From NCBI RefSeq assembly GCF_000935125.1, contig NZ_JRKI01000026.1, forward strand, positions 310,001 to 374,000: DNA of 64,000 nucleotides, read 5' to 3'. This document shows positions 57,889 to 64,000 of the stretch, one piece after another. Below the pieces are notes generated by a model, which saw only the letters and a program-made list of their open reading frames with translations, was not told the origin of the DNA and made no database searches. Each line of letters starts with the position of its first letter. Positions within the stretch are counted from its first letter, which is position 1. Source of the stretch: Streptomyces natalensis ATCC 27448. GTDB taxonomy: Bacteria; Actinomycetota; Actinomycetes; Streptomycetales; Streptomycetaceae. The position numbers and the translations under genes are program-made.

Positions 57889-58788
57889 ATGGCCGAGGAA
57901 TCGATCCGCTCGCTGTCGGTGAGCGGGGTGTCCTATTCGTACCGGGTGGTGCGGCAGCCGGACCGGGTCACCGAGCCCGTCATGGTGCTGGGCGGCGCAT
58001 TGCAGGGCATGTACGGCTGGCCGCAGATGGACGAGCATCTGGGGCCGTTCGCGGAGGTGGTCACCGCCGACCTGCCCGGCATGGGCAGCGCCGACCCGCT
58101 GCCGCCGGGGCCGTGCATCGGCCTGCTGTGCGCGGCGATCCAGCACATCATCGACGATCTGGACGTGCCGCGGATCAATCTCTTCGGCTTCTCCTACGGC
58201 GCGGGCCTGGCCTATACGTGCGCCCAGCGCTTCCCGGGGCGGATCGCGCGGCTGGCGCTCGGCGGCGTTCCGACGCACATCACCACCACGCAGATCGACC
58301 ACTGGCGGCGGGCCGCCGAGCATCTCTTCCGCGGTGAGCTGGAGTCCTTCGCCACGGTGAGCACCGAGGGACTGATGTGTCTCGACGAGAGCCGGCATGT
58401 GACCAAACGGCAGTTGGCGTACCGCTATGTGCGGCGCTCGATGCTGCATGCGGCGCGGCACTCCCCCCATGCCGTCGACTCGGTGCGCCGCGCGCTGACC
58501 GACCGCCCGGACTTCTCCCGCGGCCTGAGCGGCGTACGGACGCTCGTCTTCAGCGGCGAGCACGACACGGTGACCTCGTCGGCCCGGCAGCGCGACTTCG
58601 CGGCCCGGATCCACGGGAGCCGCTTTCTGTCGATTCCGGACGCCGATCACTGGGTGGTGCTGGAGCGCCCGCTGGAGGTCGCCGACCTGGCCACGCGATT
58701 CTTCACGGACGCGCCGCTGAGCTCGGCGCCGTGTCTGTTCGCGGCGTCGGACGATGCGTGGGCGGTCGGGGATCCGGCGTATGCGTGA
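57889..58788 (+). CDS. Alpha/beta hydrolase
   Basis: A 299-residue alpha/beta hydrolase. It has VMVLGGALQGMYGWPQMDEH (oxyanion region), the nucleophile elbow GFSYGAG with S102, FSGEHDTVTS (Asp) and DADHWVVLERP (His). ATG 57889 follows gaaggaatcagcc. It could release or cyclise the acyl chain made by the ketosynthase, act as an acyltransferase, or be unrelated; order suggests a shared pathway. Confidence 0.8.
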   Translation: MAEESIRSLSVSGVSYSYRVVRQPDRVTEPVMVLGGALQGMYGWPQMDEHLGPFAEVVTADLPGMGSADPLPPGPCIGLLCAAIQHIIDDLDVPRINLFGFSYGAGLAYTCAQRFPGRIARLALGGVPTHITTTQIDHWRRAAEHLFRGELESFATVSTEGLMCLDESRHVTKRQLAYRYVRRSMLHAARHSPHAVDSVRRALTDRPDFSRGLSGVRTLVFSGEHDTVTSSARQRDFAARIHGSRFLSIPDADHWVVLERPLEVADLATRFFTDAPLSSAPCLFAASDDAWAVGDPAYA

Positions 58789-58936
58789 GGGCGCGTCGTA
58801 GGGGCCGTCGCGGGGGCCGCGTAGTGGTGAGGCGGATCGGCGGGGGCGGGGGCGGGTAGCCGGGCTGACCTGCGGCGATGCGGACGGGCCCGTATATTTC
58901 CTTGCGGTTATATAACTCCAGAGCAATACTGGTGCC

Positions 58937-59254
58937 ATGCCCATACCGTTCGACGTCCTCGCGGAACCGAGCCGACGCAAGATCCTCGATCTGCTGCTGG
59001 AGCGGCCGCATCTGGTCGGTGAGCTCACGGCGCGGCTAGGGCTGAGCCAGCCCGGTACGTCCAAGCATCTGCGGGTGCTGCGCGAGGCCGGGCTGGTCCA
59101 GGTCCGGCAGGAGGCCCAGCGCCGCTGGTACGCGCTGCGGCCCGAGCCGCTGGCGGAGCTCGACGCCTGGCTGGCGCACTACCGGCATCTGTGGACCGGG
59201 AGCCTCGACGCCCTCGAACGGCATCTCGACGCCATGGAGGACGACCCCTCATGA
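58937..59254 (+). CDS. ArsR-family regulator
   Basis: A 105-residue winged-helix protein of the ArsR/SmtB type: DVLAEPSRRKILDLLLERPH, then LTARLGLSQPGTSKHLRVLR and QVRQEAQRRWYALRPEPLAE. No metal-binding Cys is seen, as in ArsR proteins paired with SRPBCC proteins. It overlaps the SRPBCC gene by 4 bases. ATG 58937; tatataac just upstream is AT-rich and may be a promoter. Confidence 0.9.
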   Translation: MPIPFDVLAEPSRRKILDLLLERPHLVGELTARLGLSQPGTSKHLRVLREAGLVQVRQEAQRRWYALRPEPLAELDAWLAHYRHLWTGSLDALERHLDAMEDDPS

Positions 59255-60099
59255 ACCCGCACTCCGACACCCTCACCACCGCCGACGGCCGCACCGCACT
59301 GCGGATGGAGCGCCGGCTGGCCCACCCCCCGGAGAAGGTCTGGGCCGCGCTCACCGATCCGGCGCGTATCGGGCAGTGGTTCCCTGCCGAGGTCACGGTG
59401 GAACTGCGGCCCGGTGGGGCGATGACCTTCTCCATGCCCGGGGTCAGCGGTATCGCGCTGGCCGGAACGGTCACCGATGCCGAGGAACCGCGGCTGTTCG
59501 CCTTCTCCTGGGGCGAGGACCATCTGCGCTGGGAGATCGCCCCGGACGGCGACGGTTCGCTGCTGACCTTGGTGCACACCTTCGGCGACCGCTTCGGCGC
59601 CGCGAGCTTCGCCTCCGGCTGGCATCTGTGCCTCAGCTCGCTGTCACAGCTGCTCGACGGCGAGTCGACGGCCGTGCATCCCGACTCGGGCGCACTGCAC
59701 GAGGCGTATCTCGAACAGTTCGACCTCGGTCACGGCAGCGTCGAGGAGACGGCCAACGGGGCACGGATCCGTTTCGAGCGTCAGCTGGTACGGCCGTCCG
59801 CTGCCGTCTGGGCGGCGCTGACCGGGGGCGATGAGCCGGCACCGGGCGAGCCCGTGCCGGACGGCTTCACCGCGGAGGGGGTGGCGGGCGGGCCGGTCAC
59901 CGAGGTGCGGGCGGCGGAGCTGCTGGCGTACCGCTGGGATCCGCAGGGCAGGGTCCGCTGGGAGCTGCGGCCGGGCACCGGCCACGGGCCGCGTCTCGTA
60001 CTGACCCAGACCGGGCCGCGGGGCTTCGACACCGAGGCGGCGCTGGCTGCATGGCATGCGCGGCTCGAGCATCTGGCGGCCCGGCTGCTGGAGGACTGA
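59251..60099 (+). CDS. SRPBCC (AHSA1-like) protein, two-domain
   Basis: A 282-residue protein with two START/Bet v1-type domains. The first is LRMERRLAHPPEKVWAALTD, WFPAEVTVELRPGGAMTF and FSWGEDHLRWEI; the second is RIRFERQLVRPSAAVWAALT, then ELLAYRWDPQGRVRWELRPG. Such proteins bind hydrophobic ligands or act as Hsp90 activators; with ArsR partners their role is usually unknown. ATG 59251 overlaps the ArsR stop. Followed by a strong terminator. Confidence 0.85.
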   Translation: MNPHSDTLTTADGRTALRMERRLAHPPEKVWAALTDPARIGQWFPAEVTVELRPGGAMTFSMPGVSGIALAGTVTDAEEPRLFAFSWGEDHLRWEIAPDGDGSLLTLVHTFGDRFGAASFASGWHLCLSSLSQLLDGESTAVHPDSGALHEAYLEQFDLGHGSVEETANGARIRFERQLVRPSAAVWAALTGGDEPAPGEPVPDGFTAEGVAGGPVTEVRAAELLAYRWDPQGRVRWELRPGTGHGPRLVLTQTGPRGFDTEAALAAWHARLEHLAARLLED

Positions 60100-60119
60100 C
60101 GGCGCAGCGGCCCGTTATT

Positions 60120-60153
60120 GGCGCTCCTTGTGCGGTGGCGCACAAGGAGCGCC
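60120..60153 (+). terminator. Strong terminator
   Basis: GGCGCTCCTTGTGC and GCACAAGGAGCGCC form a perfect 14-bp stem with a 6-base loop, 20 bases after the SRPBCC gene. Confidence 0.8.
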
Positions 60154-60195
60154 GTCGCATATCGGCAAAAACGCCCATGAAACGCCCATTGGGCG

Positions 60196-60545
60196 TGTGA
60201 GCCAGGCAACTTCGGCGGTCTCCGAAAGCCGGTTTCGGCGGGCTATGCAGTGACGCCGGGCACAGGACGTAGCTCACTTACGAGCTTTCCTAGTGGGCAC
60301 ATCTCCGACGGAGAGCGCCTTCCGCGGCCTTTACAACGGACATTTCACGTCATCTCACGAACATCGGTAGTACTCGGCACCATTGCCACCATCCAGGGCG
60401 CTGGCTAAACATGTTTCTCGGCAGCACCGAGAACGAGCCGATGACCTCAGCCAGAGCGGCGAGCGCGGCACAGACCCTCGGGACACAACAGCCACCGAAG
60501 GCCACCCGCCTTTACCCGCCACCCCCCTGGAAGAGGTCACTTCGC
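60196..60545 (+). promoter_or_regulatory. Long leader of transglycosylase gene 1
   Basis: This 350-base stretch has no gene but shares ordered blocks with the leader of the second transglycosylase (61866-62209): tgtgagccaggcaactt, gccgggcacagg with cgta, a tcac-tacga block and ctagtgg, atctcacgaa-at with tagtac, ccattgcca, and ctggaagaggtcac before the ATG. It may contain the promoter and a structured 5' UTR. I see no match to the ydaO c-di-AMP riboswitch consensus. Confidence 0.5.
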
Positions 60546-61103
60546 ATGCTTCGCACCACCCTGCCCCGCACCGCCCGCATCGGCCGCACCCACAAGCTCT
60601 CCGCGGCGCTGGTGGCCACCGCGAGCTGCGCGGCGGCCGTTGCGCTGGCGACGCCGAGCCAGGCCGCGACGCCGGCCGGCCACCTGGCCGCCGCGACCGC
60701 CGCCGACCACATCAAGGTCACCGCCGTCGCCACGCAGGCGCACACCGCGAAGCAGGCCGCGTCCAAGGACGGGCAGCAGTACGGGAACAACCTGGACGGC
60801 TGGATCCGTCAGTCGCTCGACATCATGAAGTCCAAGGGCATTCCCGGCTCCTACGAGGGCCTGCACCGCAACATCATGCGGGAGTCCAGCGGCAACCCCA
60901 ACGCCGTCAACGGCTGGGACGTCAACGCCGTCAACGGCATACCGTCCAAGGGTCTGCTCCAGGTCATCCAGCCGACGTTCAACACGTACCACGTGGCCGG
61001 CACCGCCGATAACCTGACCGACCCGGTCGCCAACATCACCGCCGCCGCCAACTACGCGGCCGCCCGCTACGGCTCGATCGACAACGTCAACTCCGCCTAC
61101 TGA
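60546..61103 (+). CDS. Secreted SLT-type transglycosylase 1
   Basis: A 185-residue secreted protein. A twin-Arg-free signal peptide ends near SQAATPA (about 40). The mature C-terminus is an SLT lytic transglycosylase domain: GNNLDGWIRQSLDIMKSKGI, GLHRNIMRESSGNPNAVN with catalytic E113, SKGLLQVIQPTFNTYHVAGT and ITAAANYAAARYGSIDN. It would cleave peptidoglycan glycan strands. ATG 60546 after ctggaagaggtcac. It is a close paralogue of the gene at 62210. Confidence 0.9.
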   Translation: MLRTTLPRTARIGRTHKLSAALVATASCAAAVALATPSQAATPAGHLAAATAADHIKVTAVATQAHTAKQAASKDGQQYGNNLDGWIRQSLDIMKSKGIPGSYEGLHRNIMRESSGNPNAVNGWDVNAVNGIPSKGLLQVIQPTFNTYHVAGTADNLTDPVANITAAANYAAARYGSIDNVNSAY

Positions 61104-61133
61104 GCCGCCTTCTCAACGGCACACGGCAGCAGC

Positions 61134-61180
61134 AACGGCAGTGGCCCTGCCCGCATCGCGCGGGCAGGGCCACTGCCGTT
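61134..61180. terminator. Very strong bidirectional terminator
   Basis: A perfect 21-bp stem (61134-61154 with 61160-61180) and a 5-base loop, between the transglycosylase gene and the convergent secreted-protein gene. The rightward side ends in gtt. Confidence 0.85.
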
Positions 61181-61198
61181 CTCGTTGCTGTCCAGGCG

Positions 61199-61501
61199 TC
61201 AGAAGCCGATCCCGCCCCAGGGACCGAACAGCGCGTGCAGCACACGGCCGACGAGGAACAGGCCCTCGCGGTCGTAGCGGTGGCGACCGTCACCGCGGCC
61301 CTCGTCGCGACCGCCACCACCACCGCGGGCGCGGTCGTCCATGCGGACGTGACGACGGCCCTCGTCCATCCGCATGTGCCGACCCTGGCTGTGGTGCGCG
61401 CGCTGCCCGTGTTCGGGGTTGGGCGTCGCGGCGGCAGCACCGGTGGCGATGACGCCCGCCACAAGGGCGCCGGTGAGAACGGTGGAAACACGACGTAGCA
61501 T
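61199..61501 (-). CDS. Small secreted His/Arg/Gly-rich protein
   Basis: A 100-residue protein with a clear signal peptide (LRRVSTVLTGALVAGVIATG, cleaved after AAAA) and a mature part rich in His, Arg, Met, Asp and Gly (HHSQGRHMRMDEGRRHVRMD), ending LFGPWGGIGF. The His/Met content suggests metal binding; no family recognised. ATG 61501 follows taggga. Confidence 0.7.
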   Translation of the reverse strand: MLRRVSTVLTGALVAGVIATGAAAATPNPEHGQRAHHSQGRHMRMDEGRRHVRMDDRARGGGGGRDEGRGDGRHRYDREGLFLVGRVLHALFGPWGGIGF

Positions 61502-61865
61502 GGGATTTCCCTACGGTGAGTGAGCGGTGAACTACACCTTGCGGTCTCACCATCGGGCACATAGGGATCCGCGGCCACACGACAGCCCGGATGCTGCTGC
61601 GAACGGACCATCAGCACCGCCGTTTCGCCGTAGCGAAATCTCCCTGACGGGCTAGCTCGATGGACGCCCGAAGGCGGGTGGCGTATCGCACCGCACCGCG
61701 TCCCTTACCGGTTGCCGTGCGTGCCCGTATTCCGCGCCCTTCCAGGTCCCGGAATGGTGCCGTGCGCCACATTTCTGGAATCCGTGAGACCCGGCTCACT
61801 GAATAACCCGGATTCCCTTCCGGCGTCCCGGGCAGAGGACGGGTACGGGGAAAGCTCAATTCGCA
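61502..61865. other. Intergenic region
   Basis: About 360 bases with no convincing gene. A weak leftward open frame (61611-61859) has poor coding character. It must contain the promoter for the leftward secreted-protein gene. Confidence 0.45.
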
Positions 61866-62209
61866 TGTGAGCCAGGCAACTTTGGCGCGGCAGGGGAAGG
61901 CAATTCGGGGCCGCCACGGGTGATGCCGGGCACAGGGCGTACGTCACGTACGACCTCGACTAGTGGACGAAATAGCGCCGCTGGGGCGGGAAATGGGCCC
62001 GGGTGCGGGCGTGGCCGGGTATCTCACGAAGATGCCTAGTACCGGCCATCATTGCCAGCGACCGGGGCGGTCGCTAACTATGGATTTGCGCCGGGAACGA
62101 GCCAGCGAATTAAGCCTCTGAAGGCGAACGCAGCGAATAACTCCCGGACGCACCACGCGCCGCAGTAAAGGCCATCTCCCCCGTCCCCCGTACCTGGAAG
62201 AGGTCACGC
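61866..62209 (+). promoter_or_regulatory. Long leader of transglycosylase gene 2
   Basis: A 344-base counterpart of the leader at 60196-60545, with the same blocks in the same order (tgtgagccaggcaactt, gccgggcacagggcgta, cgtcacgtacgac, ctagtgg, atctcacgaagat, tagtacc, attgcca, ctggaagaggtcac). The cgtacgtcacgtacg stretch contains direct CGTACG repeats. Confidence 0.5.
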
Positions 62210-62896
62210 ATGCCCAGCTTCACCCTGCCCCGCACCGCCCGCATCACCACCACTCACAAGGTCGCCACCGCCGTCCTGGTCGCCGCCGGTGCCACCACGG
62301 CCCTGGCCGTCACCGCCCAGCCGAGCACCGCGCAGGCCACCGCCTCGCACGCTTCGGTCGCGGTCAAGCCGGTGAGCGCGAACGGTATGCCGACCCCGGT
62401 GCAGGTCAAGAGTGACGCTCCCAAGGTCGCGCACCCGGCCATCGAGGCCGTCGCCGCCCAGGTCAAGGCCCAGGAAGCCCCGAAGAAGGCGCACACCGCC
62501 AAGCAGGCCGCCAACCGCTCCACCGAGCGCAAGGCCGTGCGCAAGGCTGAGCCCAAGGCCGAGCCCAAGCGCTATGCGAACAACCTGGACGGCTGGATCC
62601 GTCAGTCGCTCGACATCATGAAGGCCAAGGGCATTCCGGGCACCTACGAGGGCCTGCACCGCAACATCATGCGGGAGTCCAGCGGCAACCCCAACGCCGT
62701 CAACGACTGGGACATCAACGCCATCAACGGCATTCCCTCGAAGGGTCTGCTCCAGGTGATCCAGCCCACGTTCGACCGTTTCCACGTGGCCGGTACCGCC
62801 GACAGCCTGACGGACCCGGTCGCCAACATCACCGCCGCGGCCAATTACGCGGCCGACCGTTACGGCTCGATCGACAACGTGAACTCCGCGTACTGA
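62210..62896 (+). CDS. Secreted SLT-type transglycosylase 2
   Basis: A 228-residue paralogue of the gene at 60546. The catalytic domain (residues 122-228) is nearly identical, with E156 in HRNIMRESSGNPN. It differs by a 45-residue Lys/Ala/Pro-rich linker (KAHTAKQAANRSTERKAV), which probably binds wall polymer or acts as a spacer. The signal peptide ends near QATASHA. Both proteins would cut peptidoglycan during growth or spore germination. ATG 62210 after ggaagaggtcacgc. Confidence 0.9.
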   Translation: MPSFTLPRTARITTTHKVATAVLVAAGATTALAVTAQPSTAQATASHASVAVKPVSANGMPTPVQVKSDAPKVAHPAIEAVAAQVKAQEAPKKAHTAKQAANRSTERKAVRKAEPKAEPKRYANNLDGWIRQSLDIMKAKGIPGTYEGLHRNIMRESSGNPNAVNDWDINAINGIPSKGLLQVIQPTFDRFHVAGTADSLTDPVANITAAANYAADRYGSIDNVNSAY

Positions 62897-62988
62897 GCCT
62901 GGGGGCAGGACATCGTGAACAAGCCGACGGAGCGGTCGGCGTAGGCAGTGCGAAGCGGCGGAATGGCGCGTTCGCCGCTGCACAGCCC

Positions 62989-63019
62989 AACGGGCCCCGG
63001 CATTGAGCCGGGGCCCGTT
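62989..63019 (+). terminator. Strong terminator
   Basis: AACGGGCCCCGGC and GCCGGGGCCCGTT form a perfect 13-bp stem with loop attga, 93 bases after transglycosylase 2. Confidence 0.75.
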
Positions 63020-63189
63020 CGCATGCCCGGATATGACGGCCGGTCGGGTGAGATGCCCCGGCCGGTCGGCGGACCGCGGCCCGGTCGGGCCTTAGCTGCG
63101 GTCGGATGAGCGTATGAGTCTTCTTATCGGCAGAATTCTGCTCGCATTCCGCCGTACCTGACCCAACCGAAGGACTTCGGAGGCACGCG

Positions 63190-64000
63190 ATGCCCTTGCG
63201 CAGATCCGGTCCGGCCCGCCGCCGCTCACGCCATATCGTGGCCGGAACGTTCGTCTCTCTCTTCACCGTGCTCGTGCTGCCCCTCACGCTGCCCGGCGCC
63301 GCTGGGGCCTCGGACGCGGGAAAGAGACCCGCGCACCCCGAGCAGGACTGGATGGGCTCCACCATCGCCGCCCACGAGGGGGGCGACCGCGCCGGGGGCG
63401 CCGAGCCGCGGGGTGGCCGGCCGGCCGTGGCCGGTGTGGATGTCTCCAGCCACAACGGCAAGATCGGCTGGTCGGGGCTGCGCGACGCCGGCATGAAATT
63501 CGCCTACGTCAAGGCCACCGAGGGCGACAATTACCGGAACCCGTACTTCCGTCAGCAGTACAAGGGCGCATACGACGCGCGGCTCATCCACGGTGCCTAC
63601 CATTTCGCGCTGCCGGACCACTCCTCCGGTGCCGTGCAGGCGCATTACTTCGCGACCCACGGCGGTGCCTGGTCGCGGGACGGCAGGACGCTGCCGGGGG
63701 CACTCGACCTGGAGTACAACCCGTACGGTTCGACGTGCTACGGCAAGAGCCACCCGGAAATGACCGACTGGATCGCGGATTTCGCGCGGACCTACCGGGC
63801 CAAGACCGGACGCGACGTGGTGATCTACACCTCGACCAACTGGTGGAAGCGGTGCACCGGGAACTCCGCGCGCTTCGGCATCTCCAACCCGCTGTGGATC
63901 CCGCATTACGGCGGCTCGCTCGGCGCGCTGCCGGCCGGCTGGAAATTCCACAGCATCTGGCAGCACACCTCGTCGGGTCCGGGCATCGGTGACCGCAACC
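63190..64000 (+). CDS. Secreted GH25 muramidase, 3' end outside window
   Basis: At least 270 residues of a GH25 (cellosyl-type) lysozyme. An Arg-rich signal peptide (FVSLFTVLVLPLTLPGAAGA) is followed by a short linker, then AGVDVSSHNGKIGW with D84, FAYVKATEGDNYRNPYF, GAYHFALPDHSSG, and the active pair D173 and E175 in ALDLEYNPYG, then VVIYTSTNWW and LWIPHYGG. It hydrolyses the MurNAc-GlcNAc bond. ATG 63190 follows ggaggcacgcg. The frame is open to the window end. Confidence 0.9.
   Translation, partial: MPLRRSGPARRRSRHIVAGTFVSLFTVLVLPLTLPGAAGASDAGKRPAHPEQDWMGSTIAAHEGGDRAGGAEPRGGRPAVAGVDVSSHNGKIGWSGLRDAGMKFAYVKATEGDNYRNPYFRQQYKGAYDARLIHGAYHFALPDHSSGAVQAHYFATHGGAWSRDGRTLPGALDLEYNPYGSTCYGKSHPEMTDWIADFARTYRAKTGRDVVIYTSTNWWKRCTGNSARFGISNPLWIPHYGGSLGALPAGWKFHSIWQHTSSGPGIGDRN

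Noticed and set aside
60196..60545. Possible ydaO-type c-di-AMP riboswitch before a wall-hydrolase gene
   Set aside because: The conserved riboswitch core sequences I know are absent; only similarity to the second leader in this window is visible.
61611..61859. 82-codon leftward frame in the intergenic region
   Set aside because: Poor third-position bias, no ribosome site and no recognisable motif.

Overview
The window is high-GC actinobacterial DNA of Streptomyces type. The genes have strongly GC-rich third codon positions, many GTG starts and a WhiB-like protein, and the flanking chromosome carries familiar Streptomyces housekeeping and secreted-enzyme genes. It divides in two at about 32.65 kb. 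The left half is the right-hand part of an integrated actinophage or prophage whose structural genes are not in the window. The right half is host chromosome.

Prophage, 1 to about 32,650. From 1 to 6,870 lies a rightward accessory block of small, separately terminated genes: a RraB-like protein, a NUDIX hydrolase, several small zinc-ribbon proteins, a Panacea-domain antitoxin with a toxin-like partner, and unknown proteins. It meets the leftward early region at a perfect hairpin (6871-6900) flanked by two broken genes. From 29.8 kb down to 6.9 kb runs a long leftward early module in which neighbouring genes mostly overlap by about 4 bases. It encodes small unknown proteins, a DUF5131 (Gp37/Gp68) protein, a Cas4/RecE-like nuclease, a phiC31-Gp3-like (recombination directionality factor family) protein, a WhiB-like regulator, a tRNA with anticodon UAA, a sigma-region-4-like protein, two HNH proteins (one fused into a replication initiator whose gene carries an iteron array and a G-quadruplex-type repeat), a helicase-loader-like protein, zinc-finger proteins and a C5 cytosine methyltransferase. 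Two rightward islands interrupt it: a ribbon-helix-helix-like regulator with a GIY-YIG protein behind five palindromic operators (11.16-12.2 kb), and an orphan Phd/YefM antitoxin (18.93 kb). The immunity and integration end holds an excisionase-like gene, two divergent repressor-type genes, a small conserved gene and a tyrosine integrase (31143-32480). Just beyond the integrase, a leftward 31-codon ORF has the N-terminus of an amino-acid permease cut off in its first membrane segment. This is the likely attachment site and the end of the prophage.

Host chromosome, about 32,650 to 64,000. In order: YigZ/IMPACT protein, type VII secretion-associated SseB-like protein, CoA-binding protein, GNAT acetyltransferase, YbaK-type deacylase, XRE-cupin regulator divergent from an EamA transporter, two left-handed-beta-helix enzymes, STAND ATPase, DedA protein, hotdog-fold protein, MFS transporter, spermidine-synthase-like methyltransferase, a divergent EF-Tu, an FMN-binding protein, a lipoprotein, S41 peptidase, SpoIIE-type phosphatase, Ohr/OhrR peroxide defence pair, a compact ACP-ketosynthase-hydrolase operon, ArsR/SRPBCC pair, two tandem paralogous secreted transglycosylases with similar leaders of about 350 nt, and a GH25 muramidase running off the end.

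The most striking points are these. A phage tRNA reads the rare UUA codon but lacks the long variable arm of tRNA-Leu, and TTA codons occur in the integrase, the toxin-like gene and one small zinc protein. A replication origin candidate lies inside the initiator gene. Five regularly spaced copies of a GTGTAGCTACAC operator sit between a WYL-only protein and a DNA-binding/GIY-YIG pair. All functional calls come from reading motifs in the translated sequence; no database search was possible.
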